Shown piece after piece: positions 32,143 through 43,620 of a stretch of DNA of 64,000 bases. The notes beneath the pieces were generated by a model. The model saw only the letters and a program-made list of their open reading frames with translations, did not search any database and was not told the DNA's origin. The stretch is from Stomoxys calcitrans (Eukaryota > Arthropoda > Insecta > Diptera > Muscidae), in contig NC_081555.1 of assembly GCF_963082655.1 (NCBI RefSeq), positions 28,691,266 through 28,755,265 on the forward strand, written 5' to 3'. A program made the translations under genes and the position numbers. The stretch's first letter is position 1; every line of letters begins with the position of its first letter.

Positions 32143-33460
32143 ATGTGTCAGTAGCGGAACACCTCAAGGAAGTATAGTGTCTCCTTCACTTTGTAACGTA
32201 GCCATTTACAATATATTATTGTCTCTGGAAGAAAGAGGTGTAAAAGTGGTCGCGTATGCTGAAGACGTGTCTATTGCGGTTAGGGGAAGTTTCCTAGTAC
32301 TTTTAGAGTCATACTTTAGGAAGCTCTATGTGCTTTAGCAAAGTGGGCTACCGAAAGTGGTCTAGGCGTAAATCCGTGCAAGACGGAAGTAGTTTTTTTG
32401 AGCAACAGATACATGTTACCTACAGTGGTGCCTGTCTCCTTGGGAGGAGAGAATTTTCTATTTACTGAAAGCACAAAATACCTGGATGGTTTGCTGGACA
32501 CGAAATTGAACTTAAATCCTGATATAATTGCTTCTCAGACAGCCAGGTAGCCATTAAATCTCTGAAGAACGTATTTCTGAATATAAAAACTGCCCTTGAC
32601 TGTCGCAGATTTCTCAACGAGAGGGTTGAACAGTTCAATATTTTCTTGTTCTGGGTGCCGGGTCACAAAGATATCCCAGGGAAGTGTAAAGCGGCGAGCT
32701 TGCGAGACTTGAAAGTACCTTAGGGGAAAAGGAATCTGTGAGTATGCCTCTAGAGATATGTAAGTTAGTGCTTTAGGATCATGCCCGAAGGGCAACGAAT
32801 GAACTTGAAGAGGTCTTCCGCTTTTCTGTCATTGGCTAAAACAGACGTCTCATTCATTGTGTCCGTCATGACAGGTCACTGTCTGATCAAAAAACATGCA
32901 TGCAGTATAGATACAGAATCGGAGGGAATCCTTGGTATCCAAGAATGTGCCATTGCTCGAGAAGGAATATTTTCCTTCTGGGCTAAATCTAGTGCTGCGC
33001 CTGACCAGAAAAGACTGATCAGTCCTTTGTTTGCTAGTGCAGCCTATCGCAGCCATTCCACTAAACGAGGCTCATTGGCAGAGAATATGCTACGGCCTGA
33101 TACAACCACTGCAGCTGCTGTATCTTGGGAGTTCATTTTAAGCCAACTCTCGTGATCAAGATCTGAGGGCTCTACTGGAAACAGACGCAGACAATATGCT
33201 ACGGCCTGATACCACCACCGTAGCTGTTGTATCTTTAGACCTCATTCTAATCCAACTCCCGGAATCAAGATCTGGGGGCTCTACTGGAAACAGACGCAGA
33301 TCACAAACCGCCTAATAACTGAAATCTCATGGCAGCCGGTTGTACGTACCGGTTTGGCCCGATGAAGCCTTCATTGGCAAGGGCTGCCGTCTCAGTGTAT
33401 AATACACTGCTACAATAACAACAACCAACCGCCTAATGTATAACACTATCGTAGCTACCC
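32143..33460 (+). mobile_element. Non-LTR retrotransposon fragment (RT, RNase H, 3' region)
   Basis: The frame from about 32143 encodes SSGTPQGSIVSPSLCNVAIYN, RT motif B, then VKVVAYAEDVSIAV near 32240-32281, where the YADD motif reads YAED. RNase H follows in another frame: DSQVAIKSL and FWVPGHKDIPGK near 32535-32685. 33087-33300 carries a direct duplication of about 108 bp (ATGCTACGGCCTGATAC twice). Many frameshifts; dead copy. The 63069-63420 fragment matches its 32740-32900 part. Confidence 0.7.
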
Positions 33461-33571
33461 TTGAGAGATTTAAAATTTTTTTCCGAAAATAACTACCTTT
33501 TACTAGTTATATTCTTGCGGAATGAGGTAACAAAACGCACGATCTACTCAACGGTTCAAACAAACGGCTTC

Positions 33572-33577
33572 TTTATT
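33572..33577 (-). terminator. Polyadenylation signal of the fibrinogen-related gene
   Basis: AATAAA on the minus strand, about 70 bases beyond the stop codon at 33649-33647, in AT-rich sequence. It is the nearest canonical signal. Confidence 0.55.
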
Positions 33578-33646
33578 GGTATATACAGATAAATTTGTAG
33601 TTGAATAATTTAATCAATCCAAGGCAATGTTTTTGAATTCATGTTT

Positions 33647-34490
33647 TCATACCTTAGACCTTATCATCATTTGAGCGAATTCCAAAGAATAGTTCATGCC
33701 ATGCCAGTGTTTCCAAACTATGCCTTCATTGGAGATAGAGCCCGATTTATGTTTCATGTTACTACCATTCAGATTGCTTTAAGAAAATAAATGAAAATCA
33801 CAAAAGAATAACAGCCTTCAATACGTAACATTGCTTGAATTACCTATCAAAACATTCACCGAACCACCAACCTCCTACCCAGACTTTAGCACAACGTTGC
33901 ATTTCATCATTGTTATCCTGATCGAAGGTAGAAAATTGCTTACCTACATGATAGCACAGTGAATCGCCAGCATCTCCGCTATATTCACCCAATTCCTTAA
34001 GCTCATATTTCTCCTTCTCACTTCCTATTACAACATTTTCATATTTGGCATAGGCCACTTTTCCTTCATCATCGCCCAAAAGCACCAATAACTCTTGAGG
34101 TTGCGAGTTTGTCAGCTGGTGAATTTCCTCTAAGCCCAAAAAATAGCTTCCTTGTTTGTCACCAAAGCCATTGCTATAATCCGTCCAATTTCTATGGAAA
34201 TTTTCATTGGCATTAATGCGTCTCTGTATAATTGTCCAGTCATCAAATATGTAGGAAATATCACGAGAGCATTTCTCAGCATCCTGATACCACTTTTGAA
34301 ATGTCTGCAATTGCCATTGCAATTTTCCAGCAACGAGTTGTTTTCTGACATCCAACTCCAGCTGTTGAAGTTTGAGCTTTAACGACTCCACCTTGACCAA
34401 GGAATTCGATTCATCAGTTGGAATGTTGGCACTTTCAATAGAATTGAAATAAATGAAGGCAAAAATCAGAAAATTTTTGAAAATATTCAT
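33647..34490 (-). CDS. Secreted fibrinogen-related (FReD) protein, short form
   Basis: Exon 1 34490-33844, intron 33843-33777 (67 bp, GT..AG), exon 2 33776-33647; 258 residues. The start at 34490 (MNIFKNFLIFAFIYFNSIESA) gives a signal peptide; an in-frame ATG 12 codons upstream would not. Residues 30-75 are a probable coiled coil. The fibrinogen C-terminal domain is recognisable from WTIIQRR (85-91), GFGDKQGSYFLGLEEIHQLT (108-127), the Ca-site-like FSTFDQDNND (186-195), CAKVWVGGWWFGEC (200-213), SNLNG (216-220) and IVWKHWHGMNYSLEFAQMMIR at the end. FReD proteins are extracellular, often glycan-binding, and act in immunity or, in blood-feeding flies, saliva. The stretch that normally precedes WTVIQRR, with its second Cys, is absent; Cys74 is followed only 11 residues later by WTIIQRR. 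No neighbouring partner gene is visible. Confidence 0.92.
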
Positions 34491-34629
34491 GATGTGAATG
34501 CGATAACACGGAACTGTATTCGTCAAAAGTTTTGGACACTATGATGCATTGAAAAAACTATTTTTTCAAAGATTTTGATTTGAAATTTTAAGCCATGCTT
34601 ATCAGTTGGGTTAAAAGGTGTAGCCACAC

Positions 34630-34700
34630 ATATCCATATCTGTTGAGACATTAGAGTGCGGCGAATTGCAAAATAAACCCAAAGTTCAAATGGTTCGCCG
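34630..34700. mobile_element. Remnant of the 45154-45527 MITE family
   Basis: GACATTAGAGTGCGGCGAATTGC at 34637-34660 matches the left end of the fold-back MITE at 45148-45170. Only one end is recognisable. It lies about 150 bp upstream of the fibrinogen-related start codon, so it is inside or near that promoter. Confidence 0.45.
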
Positions 34701-34759
34701 ATGTAGGTCATTTTGCTGAAGAGCTATGGGCTTGCAAAGGAAACCAAGATTTGTACCTT

Positions 34760-36050
34760 CATATCCGTTGTTTTTGTTGTTGTTGTAGCAGTGTGTTGTG
34801 TTCTATCTTTCGTCTGCTTGATTCTGTTGAGTATCCACATCGAGGAACTCTACGACTAGGATTAGGTGCATGTGCGGTTGCCAGTTTGGCCCATTGTGAT
34901 ACTCTAGAAAAAAAGAGAAGAGAATAAAGACGTGAGACCACGGCCCATATCCGGAGGTTATACACGTATTCACAAATCTCAGAAGACCTCCCAGAGGAAC
35001 GCTCACATAATCACTTCGATCACAGAAGAAGCGCCCTACCAGTCTCGGAAAGAGGTGTTCACCAATGATCCTGTGCTCCTGCTTGCCGGGCAAAAACACA
35101 GCAGGTGCTCGAACGTCTCTAACTCCTCTTCGTCATCGCACATCCTGCCGAAGTTTGCTTATTCATACGCTCAGCGCGACTTCAAAGACCTCACGTTGCA
35201 ATGACCAGTCTGGACTCCTATAGCAGTCCTAAGTCATTCTTTCTCAGTCATGCTACTTGGTCACAGGACCTTTGACTGTCTATAACCTGAAGCACCAGCC
35301 CTTCCACGCCTTATTCGCACAGTTATCATAAAAGGCGTCCTCCATATCAAGAAGCTTGCACAGTGGAGGTCTCTCTTATTCCACAGCAAGATATGCGGCA
35401 ATCAGAGATCCATTCCTGACCAGCTCGTCAGCTGCGTTGTTCTCCGCCACACCTTGATGGCTTGACATCCAGCAGAGCCTGACAGCTTTCCCATGGTTCA
35501 TGGTGGCACAAAAGTCAGTTGACCTCGCCCAGCAAATCAGTTCTGGCTCAATTACGATTTTGCTGATGCATACTACTCTACTCCTACTCTCTACTCCTAC
35601 TACTCCTACAGGCCAAGGATTGATGCCAATATGCAGGATGTATGTTCCGATTGTGACCTGAGACCACACGACAACATCCAGGATGTATGTTCCGATTGTG
35701 ACCTGAGACCACACGACACATGTCACCAGTTTAACTGCCCCGCCAGATCCATTCGACTCAGACCCGAAACCCTCTGGACACACCATAACTTTGTTCCAGA
35801 GTTCCAGGATCTGGATATTCAACCGAACCATGCAGACGAAATTTATAACACAACACACTGCTACAACAATAACACTTCCTGTTAAATATTCTATCCAAGA
35901 TCACACTCAAGTGTATGACCTTGTTGGATATCGAAGTCGTTCTGTTGAGGAAATGTGGTGCGGCAGACAAGCAGATCTTAGCCTTCCCTTGGTTGCATTC
36001 AAACTCCTATGTCTAGCCCAATCTTATGTCATCTCCAAGACCGTTTCGTC
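34760..36050 (-). mobile_element. Non-LTR retrotransposon fragment, RNase H and 3' region (minus)
   Basis: Minus-strand ORF 35858-35376 ends with KAVRLCWMSSHQGVAENNAADELVRNGS, the RNase H C-terminal motif. The 3' part at 34800-34870 (GAATCAAGCAGACGAAAGATAG on minus; CCACATCGAGGAACTCTACG on plus) matches 24220-24290 and 35790-35870. 35631-35720 contains a ~46-bp perfect tandem duplication (CAGGATGTATGTTCCGATTG twice). Same family as 24120-25410 and 45560-46505. Confidence 0.6.
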
Positions 36051-36059
36051 TCTTCTGCT

Positions 36060-36600
36060 TAGATGATTCGGACTCTTACACCTCCTCAGTCAGGGTCTGC
36101 AATATACTATTTATGGCGTTCATCCATAGAAGTGGCGATAAGCGGCCCCCTCTGGAGTGCCGTATTCCACCTTATCCCCTATATGCTTATGTCAAGGAAC
36201 TCACAATTTTTACATCTATTCCTTAGCATGTGGATTATCCAGCCTCTAAGCACTCGGTACTATTGGATGAGTGTGTTGGGCCTCACATTTTTTGAAAACC
36301 CTTTCGATGTCAAAACAAACCGCCTAAGAGTACATCTTGGCATGAAAGGATTCTTCTTTTTTATGCAGAAACTCGTATATAGGGTTCTTCACAGCCCTTT
36401 TCTTGACATGACCAATTCGTTGAATGTACTTCTCTTTATCATGGTTTCCACTATACGCCCCATGGTTTTGAGTAGAAAAGTTGTAAGGCTCAAAGGTCTT
36501 TTGTATAAATACCAGCCTTGCCTCCTAAAAGGCTTTTGGAGTTTAAGCAAGTCCTGGGAACGCTGTTGGTCACATTGGGCGTCAGGTAGTCCGCCTCCTT
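36060..36600 (-). mobile_element. Non-LTR reverse transcriptase fragment (minus)
   Basis: On minus near 36320-36245, DIERVFKKCEAQHTHPI aligns with [17 protein letters not shown] of the 11645-14147 element, and 36480-36370 covers the preceding RT segment. The plus-strand 244-codon ORF over this region is the antisense shadow and is not a gene. Confidence 0.55.
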
Positions 36601-36631
36601 CTGTGTATGTCCATGCACTGGAACAGGGGCA

Positions 36632-36893
36632 AATTTCTCACATATCAATGAATGCTGTCCCATGCAAGTTTGAGCTCAATGATAAGGGATCTCCTTTTTA
36701 TAGCCGAGTTCGAACGATGTGCCGCAAAGCGACACCTCTTTGGGGAGAAGTTTTTACATGGCATAGCACAAATGTTGCCAGCATTAGGAGGGGATAACCA
36801 TCGTTGAAAATTTTTTTCTGTTTTCATCAGGATTCAGCTTCATGCAGCAGCATGTCCCCCTACATGCTAACCGCTGCGCTACAGTCCTTCTGT
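36632..36893 (-). mobile_element. SINE A (minus)
   Basis: Blocks in order on plus: CTCACATATCAATGAATGC, GAGCTCAATGATAAGGGATC, CCTTTTTATAGCCGAG, GAGAAGTTTTTACATGGCATAG, ATTAGGAGGGGATAACC, then the tRNA-like head with CATGCTAACCGCTGCGCTAC (minus-strand A box region). The B box is damaged by a small rearrangement near 36830. Confidence 0.7.
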
Positions 36894-38344
36894 AGTAATT
36901 CAGAAATATTCCCTCGCAACGGGTTAACTTAAATGGTTGGAAGCTCCTCAAGGCTTACTCTACCAAAACGTCCGCAATGATGAGGCCTCGATCAACCTTA
37001 TTGTACCTAGAACCCGGTATTTCCGTGTGTCCGTGGTATCCAACGGAAAATGCGTTTTCATCAGAAGCCTTAATATGTCTTCCGCCGTCTCTGCTCTAAC
37101 CCCATGTTGCCTACTAACGTCTCAGTTTGGACATGGGTTTTTGAGTGAAACTTTTTCATTCTGGGAGCGTAAAATTTTTCTTAAAAATTAAAAAAAAAAA
37201 TTAATTTTTAAACTTAAAATGCTTGTAACTCATTAATTATGTGTCCTATCTAGATATAAATGGTAACAATGACTAATCGAACCACACTCTCAATAGGCTG
37301 TCATATAGTAAAAATAAATAGTGTAAAAAGTTTTTTCTTAATTTTTAGAAGTCTTGCAAAAATATTAAATTTATGTTAATCACAAATTTCAAACAAGTAA
37401 ACTGCCATTCAAAAAGGTGGTGGAAAGTTCACACATCATGTCTATGCGACATATTCATTATAATTCCTATTCCAATGTCTTCTGAATGCTTGATATTTTG
37501 TTTGTAATGGACGGACACGTGTCTCTTCGCTTGTGAGATATTGAAAAGAAATGAAACAAAACTACTAATGCACAATACCTTTATTTCATAAAATGACAGA
37601 CAGGCTGCCATGTCATGTTAAGGAAGCAGAAAACCCAAAAAACAGCCTACAGCCAACAACAGGACAATGGCAAAGGCAAACCAATAAAAAACATATTGTG
37701 TATGTAAATGATTTTGACACAGAAAGCTGTAAAAATCCCTTTTGCCATTGTATCCTTATAGACGAAAATCCCAACTCACCATCTCTGGCCCTTCGTTCGG
37801 TATGTGATCTTAACCCAGGTTCGATGATGGTTGTTTTGTATTTTTTTTTTAATTAAAAATAAAACGGATGACAAACACGCACGCATAGCTCTTTTTCTTG
37901 TCGTTTGGGTGCGTCGTTCATTGATGTGCTGTGAAAACGAGAAAATTGTTTTGGAAGACTCTTGCTGTCGGAGGGTTTCCCAATCATTACGAATAGTTTT
38001 TCATATATGACGTTACTCCATATGAAATATTCATAGCAACAACGCGACATGGTGAAAATGTTTTAAGCTTTTGTATCCAAGCTGTCGCTTGCAATGCAAA
38101 ACCAATTGAATGAACGTCAGTTACAACAATGGATGATTATGTCCTTTGGTCTGAGTGTGAATGTGTGTGTGTGTTTTTGAGCAAACAATCAACCTCGGAA
38201 AAAGGGGTGGTGAACGCATGCGTAACATTGCCAGTGGCTGGTTACGAAAGCGCGTACATGCTTGGCTACACAATTATCAGTGGATTTTGGCAGCACGTGC
38301 ATAATTTTATCTAATACGCCTGAAGACAAAAGAACTTGTGGACT
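36894..38344. other. Mostly unique noncoding block
   Basis: 36894-37190 has retroelement-like composition without a motif. 37190-38340 is unique AT-rich DNA with a TG run near 38160-38175. ORFs of 60-87 codons have no domain character. Confidence 0.4.
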
Positions 38345-38399
38345 AGGTGAATAAATACACTGGAACAAAATGGGATATCATAAGAGTTGGTTCGCTTAT

Positions 38400-38640
38400 A
38401 AGGAGCCACACCGTAGCTTGGTGTGGAGGAGGTTTCCGATTAGATAACTGAGACGACACTTGAGGTCGAGAGCGAGGCACTGTTGCCAGCGACACAGTCT
38501 TGGATTGACGGAACTCTGGTATTGTCATCTGGAAGTTCATGCTACACAGATAGATTAAAGCTAGGGTACAGAATGGGCCTGGGTGTCTACATTGAGAACC
38601 CATGGACTAAGATCTGTTTTCATAGAGGCGGTTCTGACAA
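38400..38640 (+). mobile_element. Non-LTR RNase H N-terminal fragment
   Basis: Encodes [45 protein letters not shown], which aligns with [44 protein letters not shown] at 13050-13185. YTDGS has become YTDRL. Same family as 11645-14147. Confidence 0.65.
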
Positions 38641-38734
38641 ACCGAAAAGGACCTGGGTCCGGCGTTCTCTTCAATCCCGGCACTGACCAGAAGCGTGCGA
38701 AGTCGGTTTTGTCCTTTCCGCCCGCCTGTCACAG

Positions 38735-39895
38735 GACGTAAAGCTAGGCGCTTGAAATTTTGCACAAATACTTCCTTCTAGTGCAGGTCGGTTGGGATTG
38801 TAAATGGGCTATATCGGTCCATGTTTTGATATAGCTGCCATTTAAACCGCTCTCGGATCTTGACTCATTGAGCCTATAGAGGGTTCATTGTCTGATTCCG
38901 ATTTGTCTGAAATATTGCATTAGGTGTTTCTTTATGTTTTCTAAAAACTGTGCCAAATCGGTTAATAACCTATTATAGCTCCCATACAAACCGATCTCGG
39001 ATCTTCACTTTTTGAGCCGCTAGAAGGCGCTATTATTAATCGATTTGGCTGAAGTTTTGCATGAAGTAGTTTGTTTTGACTTTTAAAAACTGTGCTAAGT
39101 ATGGAGGCCACCGTAGCGCAGAGGTTAGCATGTCCGCCTATGACGCTGACCGCCTGGGTGCGAATCCTGGCGAGACTATCAGAAAACAAAAATTTTCACC
39201 GGTGGTTTTCCCCTCCTAATGCTGACATGACATTTGTAAGGTACTATGCCATGTAAAACTTCTCTCCAAAGAGGTGTCGCACTGCGGCTCGCCGTTCGGA
39301 CTCCGCTATAAAAAGGAGGCCCCTTATCATTGAGCTTAAACTTGAATCGGACTGCAATCATTGAGATATGAGAAGTTTGCCCTTGTGCCTTAGTGGAATG
39401 TTCATGGGCAAAATTAGCAATTAGCTAAGCATGGTCCAAATCGGTTCATAACCTGATATAGCTCCCATATAACCCAATCTCCTGATTACACTTTTTGAGC
39501 CTCCAGAGAGCGAAACTCATATCCGATTTGGCTGGAATTTTGTACGGCAACTTCTTCTATGACCTTCAACATACTTGCCTAATATAGTCTGTGTTAGCCC
39601 ATAATCTGTTATAGCTCCCATATAAACAACTCTCCCGATTTTACTTCTTGAGCGACAATTTTTATCCGATTAGGCTGACACAATGACTTCTACTCTGGTC
39701 TCCAACAGCCAAACCTAATATATCTCCAATATGTTCATTACTTGCTATAGCTCCAATGGCATAGCCATTCTTATCCATTAACTTTTGTTTGCCTATAAAG
39801 AGATATCGGGCAAAGAACTTGATAAGCATAGCTTGATGAGCTATGCTGGAGGGTATATAAGATTTGGTGCGGCCGAACTTAGCACGCTTTTACTT
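38735..39895 (-). mobile_element. INE-1/DINE-1-like element (minus), interrupted by SINE A
   Basis: Array units on both sides of the SINE (GCTGCCATTTAAACCGCTCT at 38833; TATAGCTCCCATATAACCC at 39456) and the 5' terminus at 39845-39895 (GGAGGGTATATAAGATTTGG..CGAACTTAGCACGCTTTTACTTG). The GGAC/core 3' end is missing. Confidence 0.7.
39105..39423 (+). mobile_element. SINE A, full length with target-site duplication
   Basis: 319 bp inserted in an INE-like array unit. The target is duplicated as GCTAAGTATGG (39094-39104) and GCTAAGCATGG (39424-39434), one mismatch. The head is tRNA-like: CCGTAGCGCAGAGGTTAGCATG (A box region) and GGGTGCGAATCCTGG (B box). The body has CCCCTCCTAATGCTG, 'TAAAACTTCTCTCCAAAGAG', 'ATAAAAAGGAGGCCCCTTA' and the tail GTTCATGGGCAAAATTAGCAA. 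It carries no protein. Confidence 0.85.
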
Positions 39896-39899
39896 GTTT

Positions 39900-41115
39900 A
39901 ATGGTATTTTTTTTAAATTTTTTAATCTCAAATGAATTTTATGCTCATATCGAATGATCCATTGCACCATTCATGTTAGAATACAAAAAATATCTCAAAA
40001 CCTTAATCTTTTAGTTATTACATACGAATGAGTTGTTATATACCAACATATAGTTCTTTTCTTCAGTGTACATTACAACATCATTACAATGCTTACCATT
40101 AGCAGGCTTGAGATAGCAATCAGCTGATTGTAGTAATCAGTTGCTAGCGATGCTGCCTTATGGCATTGCATTGGCGAATACCAAAATTTCCACCCTTAGT
40201 TCTATAACTAAAGGACATATCATCATACTCAATATATATGTCTGTGATGAGTGTGTATACCTTTACATAAGGATGTACTCATATATGTATGTCCGTTGGC
40301 TCCTCTGGTCCATGCTTTCATGCAGAGTGCAATCAGATGGAAAAATTATTCAATTTCAATTTTGTTACTTCAGGTGTGTCTTTTCACTCGAACGTCCAAT
40401 GCAAGTTTTGCCCATTCTCCGATGAACAACATGAGGTGGTAGTACGGTAAAGGATATAAGTGAAACAAAGGTTGTGTATTGTTAATGGTGGTGGTAGTTT
40501 GTATCCCTTGTTGTATTGTTTAATTTATAAAATCTTAAATAAATCCAGATTAAAGGGTTATATTTAATAAACATTGCTTTGTATTCAATTTTTGTTTAGA
40601 ATTACGTGGTTCATTGGGTGCATTAAGCACTTTATGTTTCGATCTTTATGGATAACAAATTTTAAAGTTATAGCAAGGAACAAGATGCCTCACAAAATGT
40701 CTCAAAGGCCCACAATATGCTTTGCAACTCTTTAAAATTGCCCAACAGACGATCTTAATAGTTATTCTTCACCAAATGTCCTTTCTCCCTACACAAACTG
40801 AATACAGAAAATTAAAATTCCATATATTTACGTCTTGTATCTAATGGACGTTGCCGTTGATGAATAATGTAGCACAATAAGGTAGAATCGATTTTGGAGG
40901 AAGGCTCTTGTAAAGGCCTTAAAATGTCCTTTCAACAACAAAAAAGCTCACATCAATACTTTGAAATTCTTCTACTTAAAATATGTGTTGGTCATAAATG
41001 TTTGATTCCGGTAAATACATCCCATTACAGAAAATGTCTGCTTATGATTTTGTTTCTTGATCTGTAGAGCTTTAGGCAACTTTAAATTGTATTCAACAAA
41101 ACAATAACAAATACC
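39900..41115. other. Unique AT-rich block, nothing recognised
   Basis: No repeats shared with the rest of the window. The 94-codon ORF at 40141-40425 is interrupted-looking and without domain character. A tandem ATGT/ATAT stretch lies near 40230-40290. Confidence 0.4.
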
Positions 41116-41129
41116 AACAGAGATGGTGA

Positions 41130-41555
41130 AACAAATAGCAGTGGCAAGGCGAAACCGTGACCGTGACTGCGCCTCAAATAGTGCATCCGCTTAGTCAAAT
41201 TTTGGCATACTCTTTCGAACATTTCGGCCGGTACCTCACGAATAAATACTTCAACGATCTAGACGGCCAATTGATCGGTCCCGAACGTGAACTCTCCTCT
41301 CAATAAGTCCTTTGTTAGGCGTGCTGAGTGGCATGTGGCACCGTCTTGTTGAAACCACAAATCATGCTAGTCAAGCTCTTGCATTTTAGGCAAAAAAAGT
41401 TGAATATCATCCAAGTTAGCGCTCACCATTCACAGCTACGTTACGATTCGCAAAATCTTTAAAGCAGTACGCTCCAATGATGCGACCAGCCCAAAAATCG
41501 CACCAAGCTGTGACTTTTTCCGGATGCATTGGCAGCTCTTCCAATGCTTCTAGCT
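41130..41555 (-). mobile_element. Mariner-like transposase fragment (minus)
   Basis: Minus-strand translation contains ELPMHPEKVTAWC, the position-equivalent of ELPMHPEKCTVWCG in the 7502-8108 element, followed by RIIGAYCFKDFANRNVAVNG. After a frameshift comes FQQDGATCHSARLTKDLL near 41355-41300, the second catalytic Asp region. It is broken by frameshifts and a stop, and the third acidic residue is not seen. Confidence 0.7.
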
Positions 41556-41564
41556 GACTGTACT

Positions 41565-41765
41565 AGACTACAGTTGGCCACACATAAGACTGAACTAGTT
41601 ATACTAATTAGGCTGCGAATTAACCAGGAAATAAACATGCGAGTCGACGACGTAGTCATCATGACAAGAAAATCGGTAAATTACCTTGGACTTCGACTGG
41701 ATTCCAAGCTAACGTCCATAGTGGCATGGACGGATTAATATCAGCACCCTCTTTTCAACCTAACC
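41565..41765 (+). mobile_element. Non-LTR fragment: RT thumb fused to 3' tail
   Basis: Encodes LATHKTELVILIRLRINQEINMRVDDVVIMTRKSVNYLGLRLDSKL, the RT C-terminal K-T-E and Y-L-G-x-x-L-D segments. It jumps directly to GTGGCATGGACGGATTAATATC and the CTTTTCAACCTAACCT tail at about 41745-41765. The RNase H region between is deleted. Confidence 0.65.
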
Positions 41766-41974
41766 TATCCTTACATTGAGGCTTGAAAGCGAGCGCCATT
41801 CTGTGCTGCTGCTTGTGAAATAGTGTTTTTAGTCGTCAAAGTTAAAATTTGTTTAACTTTTGCGAGTTACTTTTTTGATATTTGTTTGTAGAGTTCCATT
41901 TTTCAACAAGACCCTCCTCAATGCATACATTCTATTTAGGCCTTAAGACTCGTAATGGCATATCGGATCGTTCC

Positions 41975-42790
41975 GGCTGCTGCGGTGCAGGTTATGTTAG
42001 GTTGAATGGGTCGCCCACCAATGGTGAGTTCACTCGGGGGCCAGTTTGGCCCATTGTGGTACCCTAGAGAGAGAAAGGGAAGAAAAAAAAAGAAAATGTG
42101 AGACCTCGTACTGGAGGTTATACACGGATCCACTGTGTTCAATAGCTCGACAAATGGCACGTAGGCAAGACCGCTGACTGGTCCGCCCGGCGCAGACGAA
42201 CCTCTCCTGGCGCACTCGTCCGCTCTCTCATTTCCTAGAATCCCCTCACGCCCAGAAACCCAAGTCAGCGTCACATCGTGGGCCCGGAGCCTATTCAGAG
42301 ACTCTAAACAGTCCACCACGCATCTCCACCTCACCATCCTTGACCCCAAGGCCTTGAGCGCCGCCATACTGTCCATATAAATTCTGAGTTTTGAGGGCGG
42401 TAAGCCCTTTTCCAGAATTTCTCTTGCGGCTACTGTAATGGCACAAACCTCTGCCTGAAAGACCTTCCACTCGTCCGGCAGTCTCAGAAACATACTGATA
42501 TTGAGTGCATCAGAGTAGACCAGCAATCTAGTCCCTGATTCATCTTGGAGCCATCTATGTAGATCGAAAGACGAGAAGAACTGGGAGGCGGTGATAAGAA
42601 ACACCGAACAAGTACTGCGCAGGAAAAAGATAGACCTGGACGCAGCGGCGTAGAGTACGAATAAGGAGGTCTGGACCCAGACACAACGAAGATGATATGG
42701 AAAATCACCAGATATGGGGTCCACCTCAAAGTAATGCGAAAACGGTTCCGAGGAATAATTAATCCCCAGGGATTACGGAGTCCGGCATAA
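41975..42790 (-). mobile_element. Non-LTR RNase H fragment (minus)
   Basis: ORF 42724-41936 gives RNase H: LLVYSDALNIS, FQAEVCAITVAAREIL (catalytic Glu), IYMDSMAALKAL (catalytic Asp), VTLTWVSGREGILGNERADECARRGSSAPG (His replaced by Arg in SGREG). It jumps to a 3' UTR-like segment GPNWPPSELTIGG, ending in ATTCAACCTAACATAACC on minus (about 42010-41993). An internal deletion removed the post-RNase H zinc-knuckle region seen at 23520. Confidence 0.75.
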
Positions 42791-42852
42791 GGCGAGAAAC
42801 ACACTAGTCACAAAGCATTTCCCAATCTGACAAAAAAAAAAAAAAAAATAGA

Positions 42853-43620
42853 AAAAAACAAGTAAAGGCGCTCTAAGTTCGGCCGGGCCGAATCTTATAT
42901 ACTCTCCACCATGGATCAAATTTAGCAAGTTCTTTGGTCGATATCTCTTTGTGGTCAAACAAAGGATTATGGATAAGTATTGCCATGTTATTTGAGCTAT
43001 TTCATCAAAATCGGATAAGAATTGCTCCCTAGATTGGCTAAAGAAATAAAATCGGGAGCTCTGTTTATATGGGGTCTATATCAGGTTATGAACCGACTCG
43101 GACCATATTTAAAAGGTATGTTAAAGGTCATAACAGAAGTCGTTGTGCAAAATTTCGAATAAGAATTACTCCCTCTAGGAGCTCAAGAAGTATAATCAGG
43201 AGATCGGTTTATATGGGAGCTATATCAGGTGTGAACCGAAGTAGACCATACTAAGCACAGTTGTTGGAAGTCAAAACAAACCACCTCATGCAAAATCGGA
43301 TTATAGATACGCCCTCTAGCGGCTCAAGAAGTCAAGATATGAAATCGGCTTATATGGGAGCTGTATCAGGTTATGAAACGATTCAGACCATGTGTGGAAG
43401 TATGTTGAAGGTCGTAGAGGAAGTCGTTGTTCAAAAATTTCAGCCAAATCGGATATGAATTGCGCCATCTATCAGCTCAAGAATCCAAGATTCAAGATGG
43501 GTTTCTATGGCCGCGATATCAGACTATGAACCAAATCGGTTCCATACTTGACACAGTTGTTGTAAGTCAAAATAAAACACTTAGTGAAAAATTTCAGCTA
43601 AATCGGCACTTTTTACCGTT
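42853..43620 (+). mobile_element. INE-1/DINE-1-like element, 3' truncated
   Basis: 5' terminus AAACAAGTAAAGGCG..AAGTTCGGCCGGGCCGAATCT and ATACTCTCCACCATGGATC, then four array units (CAAGAAGTATAATCAGGAGATCGG, ATATGGGAGCTATATCAGG). The array stops at 43610 without the GGAC/core end. ORFs of 61-65 codons are repeat translation. Confidence 0.75.

Noticed and set aside
36063..36797. 244-codon plus-strand ORF as a gene
   Set aside because: It is antisense to a minus-strand RT fragment (DIERVFKK..) and then runs through a SINE A copy.
39105..39180. tRNA gene
   Set aside because: A and B boxes are present, but no acceptor-stem pairing or anticodon loop is credible, and the sequence continues into the SINE A body found in other copies.
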